Source: Pseudomonadota bacterium
Lineage (GTDB): Bacteria > Pseudomonadota > Gammaproteobacteria > Burkholderiales > Rhodocyclaceae
Assembly: GCA_008501585.1 (NCBI GenBank)
Contig: QQUN01000005.1
Coordinates: forward strand, 1-64,000
Direction: 5' to 3'
DNA length: 64,000 nucleotides
The first letter of the stretch is position 1; each line of letters opens with the position of its first letter. Shown here one piece after another: positions 16,619 to 24,825 of the stretch. The position numbers and the translations under genes are program-made. The notes under the pieces were generated by a model, which saw nothing but the letters and a program-made list of their open reading frames with translations, did no database searches and was not told the origin of the DNA.

Positions 16619-17796
16619 CGTTTCTTCGACAAGGCGCTGATGGCGCGGCCGAGACCGTCGAGTGTCAGCGGGTACATGCGTTCCTGGCCAAGGATGTCGC
16701 GGATGATGCGGATCGACTGGCGATACTCCCACAGGCGCTCCGGCTCCGGGTTGAGCCAGACGGCCGAGGGATAGGTGTCGAGCAGGCGGCGCAGCCAGTC
16801 GGCGCCGGGCTCGTCGTTCATGTATTCGATGGCGCCGCCGGGCTGGAGGATCTCGTAGGGGCTCATGGTGGCGTCGCCGACGAAGATCAGCTTGTAGTCC
16901 GGCCCGTAGGTGTGGATCACGTCCATCGTCGGTGTGCGTTCCGAGTGGCGGCGATAGGCGTCGCGCCAGACATGGTCGTACACACAGTTGTGGAAGTAGA
17001 AATACTCCAGGTGCTTGAATTCGGTGCGGCTGGCCGAGAACAGCTCCTCGCAGACCTTGATGTGGTCGTCCATCGAGCCGCCGATGTCGAAGAACATCAG
17101 CACCTTGACCGCATTGTGGCGCTCCGGCCGCATGTGCAGGTCAAGCCAGCCCGCGTTGCGGGCGGTGGCGGAGATGGTGCCTTCGAGGTCCAGCTCCTCG
17201 ACCGCGCCCTCGCGCGCAAAACGGCGCAGCCGGCGCAGGGCGACCTTGATGTTGCGGGTGCCGATCTCGACGCTGTCGTCCAGGTTGCGGAACTCGCGCT
17301 TCTCCCACACCTTGACTGCGGTGCGGTTGCCCGCCGACTCGCCGCCGACGCGGATGCCTTCCGGGTGATAGCCGCTGTTGCCGAAAGGCGATGTGCCACC
17401 GGTGCCGACCCACTTGCTGCCGCCCTGGTGGCGCCCCTTCTGCTCTTCGAGCCGTTTCTTGAATTCCTCCATCAGGCTGTCCCAGCCGAGCTTTTGCAGC
17501 GCGGCCTTTTCCTCGGCGCTCAGGTGCTTGGTGGCCAGGGCCTTGAGCCAGTCTTCGGGCAGGTCGACATCCAGGCCGGGGATCTCGGTGACGCCGGAGA
17601 AATAGCTGCCAAAGGCCTTGTCAAAGCGGTCGTAGTGGCTCTCGTCCTTGACCAGGCAGGTGCGCGAGAAGACGTAGAAATCGTCGATCGAGTGACCGCA
17701 CACCCGTTGTTGCAGTCCTTCGAGCAAGGTCAGGAATTCCTTGGTCGAGACGGGCAGCTTGTGCTGGCGAAGATGGAGGAAAAACGGGATCAGCAC
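16615..17796 (-). CDS. VWA-domain protein, CoxE-like partner of MoxR ATPase
   Basis: Cytoplasmic protein of about 393 residues with a C-terminal von Willebrand A domain. The MIDAS motif FFDIGGSMDDH (DxGxS type) is intact, and the rest of the domain includes FYFHNCVYDHVW and IFVGDATMSPYEI. The N-terminal region (LIPFFLHLRQHKLPVSTKEFLTLLEGL) is typical of VWA proteins paired with MoxR AAA+ ATPases. I start at the GTG at 17796, with GGAA 7 nt upstream; the longer ORF to 17856 begins almost at the repeat element. In related genomes this gene usually follows moxR directly; here a TIR gene and a small membrane gene lie between them. Confidence 0.82.
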   Translation of the reverse strand: MLIPFFLHLRQHKLPVSTKEFLTLLEGLQQRVCGHSIDDFYVFSRTCLVKDESHYDRFDKAFGSYFSGVTEIPGLDVDLPEDWLKALATKHLSAEEKAALQKLGWDSLMEEFKKRLEEQKGRHQGGSKWVGTGGTSPFGNSGYHPEGIRVGGESAGNRTAVKVWEKREFRNLDDSVEIGTRNIKVALRRLRRFAREGAVEELDLEGTISATARNAGWLDLHMRPERHNAVKVLMFFDIGGSMDDHIKVCEELFSASRTEFKHLEYFYFHNCVYDHVWRDAYRRHSERTPTMDVIHTYGPDYKLIFVGDATMSPYEILQPGGAIEYMNDEPGADWLRRLLDTYPSAVWLNPEPERLWEYRQSIRIIRDILGQERMYPLTLDGLGRAISALSKKR

Positions 17797-17857
17797 GACA
17801 CGGTTCCGAGGGCAGAAGCTGTCATGATGCCGCCCGCGCGGGTGGCTGTCGAGCACC

Positions 17858-17942
17858 CAGAACGTGTGAATAAGCCGGCTGCGCGAGCCGATTGCTGCGT
17901 TGCAATCGGCCCGGCTCGCGACGATTGCTTCACAAGTGCTCA
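17858..17942. repeat. Palindromic dispersed element, short copy
   Basis: Same ends and inner blocks as the element at 792-952 (CAGAACnTGTGAATAA...; CGATTGCTGCGTTGC; ...CTTCACAAGTnCTCAG), but about 76 bp shorter. The arms 17859-17877 and 17922-17940 pair at 13 of 19 positions. It lies between the TIR and VWA genes, and its end supplies the TGA stop of the TIR gene, exactly as the other copy does for the Gdt1-family gene. Confidence 0.7.
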
Positions 17943-19892
17943 GCGGGCGCGGATCTCGACCAGCTCGAAGATGTCCTTTTCGATCTCGGCATTGCTGGCG
18001 GCCTTGGTGGTGCGCACCATCTTGACATAGCGACGGGCCTCGGGCGCATACCAGATGTCGAAGTGCACGGTGGTGGGTTCGACATCGCGCATGGCGGAGC
18101 CGCCGGTGGCCCGCCGGGTGCTCCAGACCTCGATCCGCACGGCGTCAAAGCTGCCTGCCGGGACGCGAACACGGTCGCGGCCATCGACATTGGCGATGGT
18201 GCTCCAGTCGTCCCAGCGGCCTTCCAGCGTCGGCGTGCTGATGCCGCGCCAACGGCCGCCGTCGCCGGGCGGATCAAAGGCCGCCAGCCAGGGGCTGAAC
18301 TCCCAGCCGATGTCACCCCAGTCGATCAGCGTTGCCTGTGTGCCCGGTGAGCGGCGCAGGATGGCACGGCTGGCCTGGGGTGCGGTGATGCTCATCTTTT
18401 CGTACACGGTCGCGCCGTCGACACGATCGGTGGTGAAGTGCAGGGTGCGTGTCGGGCTGGTTGGCCACTTGCCGCGGCTGCGGTAGACCCAGGTTTCGCC
18501 GGGCCGGGGGTGGGGGCTGGCCACCGGTGCAGGCTCAGCTGCGGGTACGGCACGTACGCTCTGGCGGGCGCTGCCGCCGGGGCCGGTGGCACTCAGCGTG
18601 AGCGTCGCGGCGGCGGAGAGCGGCACCGTGATGCAGTTGCGCGCGGCATTGGGCAACTCACCAGGGCGCGGAGTGAGCGTCAAGCGGGTGGCGTTCTCGA
18701 CGCGGTAGCAGACCTTGGCACCGCCGGTTTCGGCGTGTGCGTCGAGGCTGAGGATGCGCGGCGCGGGGGGCGCCGGTGGCGGGGTGGGCTGTGGCCGTGG
18801 CGCCGGTGCCGGTTCGGGGCGCGGGCGTTCGGCGACTGGCGCCGGTGCCGGTTCGGCAGGCGCGGCGGTGTCGGCCTGCCCGGACAGCGGCCAGCCCACG
18901 GCCTCGCCGTTTGCCGGCGTGATGCTGAGCGTGGCGCGGTGGGCGCCCGCGGTGCTTGGGGCAAAGGCCACCGTGTAGCTGCAGCTGCTGTTGGCGCGCA
19001 CGGTGTCGCCGCAGGTGTCGACCAGCACCCGGAAGCTGCCCTGCGCGTTGTCGGTCAGGGCGGCGGTCAGCGCCGCGGCAGCGTCGCTGGTGTTGCGCAG
19101 GCGAAGCTCGCGGGTACGGGTTTCGCCGACGGTGGTGGTGTCGAAGGCTGCGGCCGGTGTTTCTGCGACGAGCCGGGGCGGCGGCGGGGCGGCGGGTGGC
19201 GCGACGGCAGGTGTCGGTGCGGGTGCCGGCTCAGGTGTTGGTATCGTCGGCGGTGGACGGTCTTGGTTGAGTGCAAACCACCCGCCGGCCATGGCGATGA
19301 GGAGTGCGGCAATACCGGCCCAGCGCCCCCATGCGCCCGCCGGGGGTGTCGGTGTGGTCGTCGGTGTGACGGGCCGGGCGGGCGGGGGTGCGGGCGGCGG
19401 CGGTGCGGCGGTGTGCTCCGGGGTGTCGGCCGCGCCGAGAATTTTCTCCAGCGTGCGGATCAGTTCGCCCGAGGTGGCGTCCCACTGCTTGTGGTTCAAC
19501 TCGACCGCCTGGCGACGGACCAGCGCTTGCAGGTCTTCGGGCAGATCGTCGATGGTCGGCATCGGCGCCCGGTCGAGCAGGACCGGCACGACACGGATGT
19601 CGCGGGCGAGGGCTGCACGGGTTTCGAGGCGGATGAAGTCGTGCGGGTCGTCGAGGCGGCGGCGACCGCTGGCGTCGGTGGCGGTGAGCCATTCGTCCCC
19701 GATCAGGACGATGAGGACGCGGCATGAGGCGACCGCGCCTTCGATGGCATCGACAAAGTCGGTGCCGGGCTCGATACCCTCGACATCCATGAATACCCGG
19801 CCTGCGCCAAAGTGCGCGGCGAGGCGGTCATACAGTCGGCCGGCGTAACCGGCCGAATCGTCCCGACGATAGCTGATGAAGATGCCATTCAC
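17940..19892 (-). CDS. TIR-domain transmembrane protein with Ig-like (ASH/HYDIN-type) and C-terminal extracytoplasmic domains
   Basis: Multi-domain protein of about 650 residues. Residues 1-130 are a TIR_2 domain (NGIFISYRRDDSAGYAGRL; RVFMDVEGIEPGTDF; LIVLIGDEWL), with a Glu in IRLETRAAL at the place of the catalytic Glu of NAD-cleaving TIRs. A Pro/Thr-rich linker, one membrane helix (about 195-215, AGIAALLIAMAGGWFAL) and a second Pro-rich linker follow. Then comes an Ig-like domain with a Cys pair (VDTCGDTVRANSSCSYTVAFAP) and a beta-rich C-terminal domain starting GETWVYRSRG. TIR would face the cytoplasm. I prefer the GTG at 19892, with GAGG 9 nt upstream; an ATG at 19907 is possible. Its placement between moxR and VWA genes suggests a regulated effector or signalling protein. 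Confidence 0.75.
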   Translation of the reverse strand: MNGIFISYRRDDSAGYAGRLYDRLAAHFGAGRVFMDVEGIEPGTDFVDAIEGAVASCRVLIVLIGDEWLTATDASGRRRLDDPHDFIRLETRAALARDIRVVPVLLDRAPMPTIDDLPEDLQALVRRQAVELNHKQWDATSGELIRTLEKILGAADTPEHTAAPPPPAPPPARPVTPTTTPTPPAGAWGRWAGIAALLIAMAGGWFALNQDRPPPTIPTPEPAPAPTPAVAPPAAPPPPRLVAETPAAAFDTTTVGETRTRELRLRNTSDAAAALTAALTDNAQGSFRVLVDTCGDTVRANSSCSYTVAFAPSTAGAHRATLSITPANGEAVGWPLSGQADTAAPAEPAPAPVAERPRPEPAPAPRPQPTPPPAPPAPRILSLDAHAETGGAKVCYRVENATRLTLTPRPGELPNAARNCITVPLSAAATLTLSATGPGGSARQSVRAVPAAEPAPVASPHPRPGETWVYRSRGKWPTSPTRTLHFTTDRVDGATVYEKMSITAPQASRAILRRSPGTQATLIDWGDIGWEFSPWLAAFDPPGDGGRWRGISTPTLEGRWDDWSTIANVDGRDRVRVPAGSFDAVRIEVWSTRRATGGSAMRDVEPTTVHFDIWYAPEARRYVKMVRTTKAASNAEIEKDIFELVEIRAR

Positions 19893-19956
19893 CCTTGCGG
19901 CCCTCATGCCTTCGTAATGCAAGCATAGCAGCGGGGCGCGGCAGGTGTGGTGCGGT

Positions 19957-20190
19957 TTAGTCCTCGGCGGGTTCCAGGCGGGCGCGCTGGCGCGCCATGT
20001 AGGCGCGGTGCAGGCCAACGATGCAGGCCAGGAAACCGGCCAGGGCGACGACGCCCAGCGTCATGCCGGCGGCGCCGGACATGAGCAGCGGCGGCGGTGC
20101 CGGCTGGTTGGCGGCGATGTAGATGCCAAAGCCGAAGACCATGAGGATGGGCATGACGGCGGTGCCGACGGCGAAGAACAGGACTTTCAT
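19957..20190 (-). CDS. Small two-helix membrane protein
   Basis: Predicted 77-residue protein starting at the ATG at 20190 (MKVLFFAVGTAVMPILMVFG); the ORF track start is 28 codons upstream. It has two hydrophobic segments (about 2-25 and 36-60) and a basic tail (RAYMARQRARLEP). It lies 34 bp downstream of moxR and 64 bp upstream of the TIR gene on the same strand, so it is probably in one transcription unit. I do not recognise a family; a membrane partner of the TIR protein is conceivable but unproven. Confidence 0.55.
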   Translation of the reverse strand: MKVLFFAVGTAVMPILMVFGFGIYIAANQPAPPPLLMSGAAGMTLGVVALAGFLACIVGLHRAYMARQRARLEPAED

Positions 20191-20224
20191 ACGGTGGCTC
20201 GGAGTGTGTGTGTGACAGGCGCGG

Positions 20225-21067
20225 TTAGCGGTTGCGTTTGGCCATGTAGGCGAGGCGTTCGAACAGATGGACATCCTGCTCGTTCTTGAGCAGGGCGCCG
20301 TGCATTGGCGGCAAGGCGGTATCGCCGTCGCGTGCGTGCAGCGCCTCGGGCGGGAGGTCTTCGGCCATCAGCAGCTTGAGCCAGTCGATCAGTTCGGAGG
20401 TGGAGGGCTTTTTCTTGAGACCGGGAATGCTGCGCAGGCCGAAGAAGACCTCCAGCGCTTCCTTGACCAGGGCCGGCTTGATGCCCGGGTAATGGACGTC
20501 AACGATCTGCTGCATGGTGTCGGCGTCGGGGAACTGGATGTAGTGGAAGAAGCAGCGGCGCAGGAACGCGTCGGGCAGCTCCTTTTCGTTGTTGGAGGTG
20601 ATGACGACGATCGGACGCTGGCGCGCGGCGATGGTCTGGCGCGTTTCATACACATGGAACTCCATGCGGTCGAGCTCGCGCAGCAGGTCGTTGGGGAACT
20701 CGATGTCGGCCTTGTCGATCTCGTCGATCAGCACCACGCAGGGCGTGTCCTGCTCGAAAGCCTGCCACAGCACGCCCTTGACGATGTAGTTGGCGATGTC
20801 CTTGACCTTGTCGTCGCCCAGTTGCGAGTCGCGCAGGCGCGAGACTGCATCGTATTCGTACAGACCGTGCTGCGCCTTGGTGGTGGACTTGATGTGCCAT
20901 TGCAGCAAGGGCAGCCCGAGCGCGGCGGCCACTTCTTCGGCCAGCATGGTCTTGCCGGTGCCGGGTTCGCCCTTGATCAGCAAGGGGCGCTGCAATGTGA
21001 TGGCTGCGTTCACCGCCAGTTTCAGGTCGTCTGTGGCGACATAGCTGTCGCTGCCTTCGAATCGCAT
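20225..21067 (-). CDS. MoxR-family AAA+ ATPase
   Basis: Chaperone-type ATPase of 280 residues. Walker A is KGEPGTGKT (about 32-40), Walker B VVLIDEIDKAD, sensor 1 ITSNNEKELPDAFLRRC with the arginine finger, and a C-terminal lid. MoxR proteins act with VWA-domain partners to remodel or activate target proteins, often with metal insertion. The VWA partner here is the gene ending at 16615, separated by the small membrane and TIR genes. It is divergent from the GDSL esterase gene. Confidence 0.92.
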   Translation of the reverse strand: MRFEGSDSYVATDDLKLAVNAAITLQRPLLIKGEPGTGKTMLAEEVAAALGLPLLQWHIKSTTKAQHGLYEYDAVSRLRDSQLGDDKVKDIANYIVKGVLWQAFEQDTPCVVLIDEIDKADIEFPNDLLRELDRMEFHVYETRQTIAARQRPIVVITSNNEKELPDAFLRRCFFHYIQFPDADTMQQIVDVHYPGIKPALVKEALEVFFGLRSIPGLKKKPSTSELIDWLKLLMAEDLPPEALHARDGDTALPPMHGALLKNEQDVHLFERLAYMAKRNR

Positions 21068-21242
21068 GGAGAGTCCTGTCGCTTCGGGGGTCGTCGAAGC
21101 GCTGATTATATGCGCCGCAGCAGGGCTTGTCAGAATCGAACGAGTGTTTGATTTATGGTCATCGGCGGGCTAAGTTGCTGCTGTACGGGTGTGGCAGGGG
21201 CGCCGGTGCGAAGGACCCAAAACAATGACAAGGAGACGTTTC

Positions 21243-22175
21243 ATGAGAGCTATTCGTCACATTGGCGCCGCGCTGGTGCTGTCGGCGACCTGCGCCATGG
21301 CGCATGCAGGCTTCTCGTCGCTGGTGGTGATCGGCGACAGCCTGTCGGACAACGGAAATGTGTCGGCGCTCACCGGCGGGTCGATACCGCCGGCGCCGTA
21401 TGTGGGGGGGCGCTTCAGCAACGGGCCGGTGGCCGCCGAGGCGATGGCCGGCGCGCTCGGCATCGGCTTGCAGGACTTTGCCTTCGGCGGGGCGAAAACC
21501 GGGACCGATCTGGCGGGCAACGACAGCTACCTGTGGAACCTCGGTCTCAACAACACGGGCATGGGCGCGCAAGTCGGCATGTTTGCCGCCAGCCTCGGCG
21601 GTGCGTCGGCGGACCCCGGCGCCTTGTACATGGTGTGGGGCGGGCCAAACGATTTCTTCGAGCCGACCATGACGCCAGCGATGTCGGCGGGCCATATCGG
21701 GTCGATCATCTCCAGCCTGTACGGCCTGGGCGCGCGCAGCTTCTTCGTTCCGAACATGCCGGACCTGGGCAGTACGCCCGAGTTCCTCGGCACGGCCCTG
21801 GCGCCGACGATGACCGGGGCGACGCTGGCCTTCAACGCGCTGCTCGATGCCGAGATCCTGGGCCTCGGGCTGGTCTTGCCGGATGCGAGCTTCATCCGCT
21901 TCGACACCTTCAACTACTTCGCGCAGGTGCTGTCGCGGCCGGATGACTTCGGCTTCGTCAATGTCGCCTCGGCCTGTATTTCCGATCTTGCATGCGTGCT
22001 CAATCCGGCCGTTCAGGCACAGACCTTGTTCTGGGATGGCGTGCATCCGACCACGGCGGGGCATGCCGCACTCGGGCTGGCGTTCGTGCGCGCGATCCCG
22101 GAGCCGTCGACCGCGCTGCTGCTCTTCGGTGCGTTGGCGGCGGTGGGCGTCACGGGGGGGCGTCGCCGGGCCTGA
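21243..22175 (+). CDS. GDSL/SGNH-family esterase with PEP-CTERM sorting signal
   Basis: Secreted hydrolase of 310 residues. The start at 21243 is set by AAGGAG 8 nt upstream and gives a proper signal peptide (MRAIRHIGAALVLSATCAMAHA). The SGNH block I motif VVIGDSLSDNGN follows directly, block III is WGGPNDFF and block V WDGVHPTTAGH with the Asp-His pair. The C-terminus IPEPSTALLLFGALAAVGVTGGRRRA is a complete PEP-CTERM tail: PEP motif, membrane helix, basic end. The protein is therefore expected to be processed by an exosortase, which is not in this window. Confidence 0.88.
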   Translation: MRAIRHIGAALVLSATCAMAHAGFSSLVVIGDSLSDNGNVSALTGGSIPPAPYVGGRFSNGPVAAEAMAGALGIGLQDFAFGGAKTGTDLAGNDSYLWNLGLNNTGMGAQVGMFAASLGGASADPGALYMVWGGPNDFFEPTMTPAMSAGHIGSIISSLYGLGARSFFVPNMPDLGSTPEFLGTALAPTMTGATLAFNALLDAEILGLGLVLPDASFIRFDTFNYFAQVLSRPDDFGFVNVASACISDLACVLNPAVQAQTLFWDGVHPTTAGHAALGLAFVRAIPEPSTALLLFGALAAVGVTGGRRRA

Positions 22176-22203
22176 GATCTGCGGCGGCATCGCAGATCGT
22201 TTG
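22176..22203 (+). terminator. Terminator-like hairpin after the GDSL gene
   Basis: GATCTGCG (22176-22183) pairs with CGCAGATC (22191-22198) with a 7-nt loop, just after the stop codon. Only GTTTG follows, so the T run is weak. Confidence 0.5.
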
Positions 22204-22286
22204 CGATGACGCCGGGGCAAGGGGGCGGAAACGGAAGCTCATGATTTTGTGTGGGTTTTTGTGCGCCGCAGCGAAACGAGAACGGT

Positions 22287-22316
22287 TTGCATCGGGCGGA
22301 AACCTGCCCGTAGAAT
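22287..22316 (+). promoter_or_regulatory. Predicted sigma-70 promoter of the cytochrome c pair
   Basis: TTGCAT (22287-22292) and TAGAAT (22311-22316) with an 18-bp spacer lie 43 bp before the first cytochrome gene. Confidence 0.55.
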
Positions 22317-22358
22317 CAGGTCGTCGTTTCCGCACCCCAACCCAACAGAGGAGTCTCC

Positions 22359-22679
22359 ATGAAGGGACGACGTCTTATCACTGCGGCCCTTGTGGCCGCG
22401 GCCTGTGCCCCCGCATGGGCCGTTGAAGGTAACGCCGACGCCGCTAAAGACAAAATATCCATGTGCGTCGGCTGTCACGGTATCCCCGGATACCGCACGG
22501 CATTTCCCGTCGTGTACCACGTGCCCAAGCTGGGCGGCCAGCATCCGGCCTACATTGTTCAGGCGCTTCAGGCCTATCAGCGCGGCGACCGGGACCACCC
22601 CTCGATGCAGGCCATCGCGGCCAGCCTGAGCGAACAGGACATGGCCGACCTGGCCGCCTACTACGGAGGGGCACAATGA
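22359..22679 (+). CDS. Periplasmic class I cytochrome c (c553-like)
   Basis: Small electron carrier of 106 residues. Signal peptide MKGRRLITAALVAAACAPAWA, then a single haem-attachment site CVGCH (CxxCH) and a distal Met in HPSMQAIAASLSEQDMADLAAYY, the expected sixth ligand. The fold with PKLGGQHPAYIVQALQAYQRGDR is that of short c-type cytochromes of the c4/c553 group. AGAGGAG precedes the ATG. It overlaps the next cytochrome gene by 4 bp (ATGA), so the two are co-expressed. Confidence 0.9.
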   Translation: MKGRRLITAALVAAACAPAWAVEGNADAAKDKISMCVGCHGIPGYRTAFPVVYHVPKLGGQHPAYIVQALQAYQRGDRDHPSMQAIAASLSEQDMADLAAYYGGAQ

Positions 22680-22999
22680 AGACGCAACGATGGTTGTGGA
22701 TCACCGTGCTGACCGTCGGTATGCCGATGTCGGCCATGGCCGGCAACGTGGCGGATGGCAAGGAAAAAGCCGCCGTGTGCGCGGCCTGTCATGGGCAGAC
22801 GGGGCAGAGTGTGTCGCCCGATTTCCCGAATCTGGGCGGGCAACATGAGGACTATCTGTACCGCGCGCTGCTCGACTACAAGGCCGGGCACCGCAAGAAC
22901 CCGATCATGGCGGCCCAGGTCGAGAACCTGAGCAAGGCCGACATGGCTGATCTGGCGGCGTACTTTGCCGCCCAGTCGGGGCTGTTCGTCAAACGCTGA
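22676..22999 (+). CDS. Periplasmic class I cytochrome c (c553-like), second of pair
   Basis: Paralogue of the preceding gene, 107 residues. The ORF track start at 22463 is wrong; the ATG at 22676 overlaps the upstream stop and has GGAGGGG in front. Signal peptide MKTQRWLWITVLTVGMPMSAMAG, haem site CAACH, distal Met in KNPIMAAQVENLSKADMADLAAYFA. Tandem monohaem cytochromes of this type can act as a functional dihaem-like relay resembling cytochrome c4, but the partner oxidase or reductase is not visible. Confidence 0.9.
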   Translation: MKTQRWLWITVLTVGMPMSAMAGNVADGKEKAAVCAACHGQTGQSVSPDFPNLGGQHEDYLYRALLDYKAGHRKNPIMAAQVENLSKADMADLAAYFAAQSGLFVKR

Positions 23000-23032
23000 G
23001 CGCTTGGCCGTGGGCCGTGCCGGTCGCCGCCG

Positions 23033-23464
23033 TCAGGCGAGGCCGGCACGCTTGCGCACGGCCTCGACATAGGCCGCGCCGTCGGGCGGCTGGCGGTCGC
23101 GCTGGGCGCGCCAGATCACCTCGCCGAGGCATTCGAGCACGTCGTGCAAGGCGTCGTGCCGGTTGCCCCTGCGCAGTTGCAGCTGCGCAAAGGCGGGCTT
23201 GAGCCCGTGCGGCTGGTTGATCGACAGCTGTTCTTCGATGGCCAGATGCAGTGACAGGTGCAGGAAGGGGTTGACCTGGCCGTCTTCCGGCGCGAAGTCA
23301 TGGTCGATCGCCTCCGGGTCTTCCAGCAAGGGCTGGTATTCCGGGTGCAGCTGGACGATATCCACCACCATGGTTTCGAGCGGCGTGAGGATGCTGCCGT
23401 CGCGGTGCTTACGCCAGGCGTCGATGAAGAACTGGCGGGCCTGGTCGCGTGAAGGATCAAACAT
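23033..23464 (-). CDS. DUF1841 family protein
   Basis: Cytoplasmic protein of 143 residues, mostly helical. The proper start is the ATG at 23464 (MFDPSRDQARQFFIDAWRKHRDG), which overlaps the 3' end of nth by 8 bp; the longer ORF is a read-in. Conserved features are LETMVVDIVQLHPEYQPLL, the acidic central segment and HLSLHLAIEEQLSINQPHG. The function is unknown. nth followed by DUF1841 behind the rnf genes is a recurrent order in Betaproteobacteria. Confidence 0.85.
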   Translation of the reverse strand: MFDPSRDQARQFFIDAWRKHRDGSILTPLETMVVDIVQLHPEYQPLLEDPEAIDHDFAPEDGQVNPFLHLSLHLAIEEQLSINQPHGLKPAFAQLQLRRGNRHDALHDVLECLGEVIWRAQRDRQPPDGAAYVEAVRKRAGLA

Positions 23465-24131
23465 GGTCGGGGTGTCCGGGCGGTGGGAGATCGGTCTTGT
23501 CGCGGAAGTTGCACAGGTCGCGTACCAGGCAGCGCCCGCAGGCGGGTTTGCGTGCCGTGCACACATAGCGCCCATGCAGGATCAGCCAGTGGTGGGCGTC
23601 GAGCAGGTAGGGCTTGGGCACGCGCCGCAGTAAGGCGGCTTCGACCGCGTCCACATCCTTGCCGGCGGCCAGCCCGGTGCGGTTGGCGAGGCGGAAAATA
23701 TGGGTGTCCACGGCCATCGCCGGCTGGCGGAAGATGGTGTTGAGCACGACGTTGGCGGTCTTGCGGCCGACGCCGGGCAGCGCGGTGAGCGCATCGCGAT
23801 CGGCCGGCACCTCGCCGCCGTGGCGCTCGAGCAGCAGGTAGGACAGCGCCACCACGTTCTTCGCCTTGTTGCGGAACAGGCCGATGGTCTTGATGTGCTC
23901 GGTCACGCCTGCCTCGCCGAGGGTGATCATGGCTTCTGGCGTGGGTGCGGCGGCGAACAGCTTGCGGGTGGCGATGTTCACGCCCTTGTCGGTGGCCTGC
24001 GCCGACAGCACCACGGCCACCAGCAACTGGTAGGGCGAGGCGTATTCGAGCTCGGTCTGCGGATGCGGGTTGGCGGCCTGGAATCGCGCGAACATGTCGG
24101 CGATGGCCGCCTTGCTCATCGGGCGGGGCAT
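23457..24131 (-). CDS. nth: Endonuclease III (DNA glycosylase/AP lyase)
   Basis: Removes oxidised pyrimidines and nicks AP sites. The helix-hairpin-helix is LPGVGRKTANVVL with the catalytic Lys in GRKTAN, the catalytic Asp is in VDTHIFRLANR, and the [4Fe-4S] cluster ligands form C-x6-C-x2-C-x5-C in CTARKPACGRCLVRDLC. The length of 224 residues is normal. It lies 7 bp after rsxE and is probably part of the rnf transcript, as in E. coli. Confidence 0.97.
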   Translation of the reverse strand: MPRPMSKAAIADMFARFQAANPHPQTELEYASPYQLLVAVVLSAQATDKGVNIATRKLFAAAPTPEAMITLGEAGVTEHIKTIGLFRNKAKNVVALSYLLLERHGGEVPADRDALTALPGVGRKTANVVLNTIFRQPAMAVDTHIFRLANRTGLAAGKDVDAVEAALLRRVPKPYLLDAHHWLILHGRYVCTARKPACGRCLVRDLCNFRDKTDLPPPGHPDHV

Positions 24132-24138
24132 GCCGGCG

Positions 24139-24825
24139 TCAATGCTCCGGTACGGCGTCGGCGGGCGGCGTGACCGGTGCGGCGTGCTTGCGGGCGGCGG
24201 CGCGACTGTTGATCCAGTTGAACACCGCGATCAGGCAGCCGAGGGCGAAGAAGGCGCCGGGCGGCAGGATAGCGATCAGGAAGCCGGGGTAGCCCTCGCC
24301 GAGCACCTTGATGGCGCTGGCGCCGTCGATGATCAGGTCGATGCCGCCAAACAGCGTGCCGGCGCCGATCAGCTCGCGCATGGTGCCGAGCACGGCCAGC
24401 ACCAGCAGCAGGCCGACGCCCTGGGCGATGCCGTCGAAGGTGGACACCAGCGGATCGTTCTTGGCGGCGAAGGCTTCGATGCGCGCCAGCACGATGCAGT
24501 TGGTGACGATCAGCGGAATGAAGATGCCGAGCACCAGGTACAGCTCGTGCAGATAGGCATTGAAGAGCAGGTCGACCACCGTCACCAGCGAGGCGATGAT
24601 CAGGATGAATACGGGGATGCGGATCTCGTAGGGGATGAAGTTGCGCAGCGTGGCCACCGACAGGTTGGCCAGGGCCATTACCACGATGGTGGCAATGCCG
24701 AGGCTGACCGCATTGACCATGGTGGTGCTGACCGCGAGGATGGGGCACAGGCCGAGCAGTTGAACCAGGCCGGGGTTCTGCTTCCACAGGCCATTGATCC
24801 AGGTGTCTTTGCTGAAGGCGCTCAT
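24139..24825 (-). CDS. rsxE: Electron transport complex subunit RsxE/RnfE
   Basis: Integral membrane subunit of the Rnf ion-translocating ferredoxin:NAD+ oxidoreductase, 228 residues with about six membrane helices. Diagnostic segments are GLCPILAVSTTMVNAVSLGIAT, NFIPYEIRIPVFILIIASLVT and FIPLIVTNCIVLARIEAFAAKN; the Cys residues near the membrane centre bind an Fe-S cluster shared with RsxA in characterised Rnf complexes. It overlaps rsxG by 4 bp. Confidence 0.96.
   Translation of the reverse strand: MSAFSKDTWINGLWKQNPGLVQLLGLCPILAVSTTMVNAVSLGIATIVVMALANLSVATLRNFIPYEIRIPVFILIIASLVTVVDLLFNAYLHELYLVLGIFIPLIVTNCIVLARIEAFAAKNDPLVSTFDGIAQGVGLLLVLAVLGTMRELIGAGTLFGGIDLIIDGASAIKVLGEGYPGFLIAILPPGAFFALGCLIAVFNWINSRAAARKHAAPVTPPADAVPEH

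Noticed and set aside
18438-19727. 429-residue Gly/Arg-rich plus-strand ORF opposite the TIR gene
   Set aside because: Low-complexity shadow of the Pro-rich linkers of the TIR protein; no start signals.
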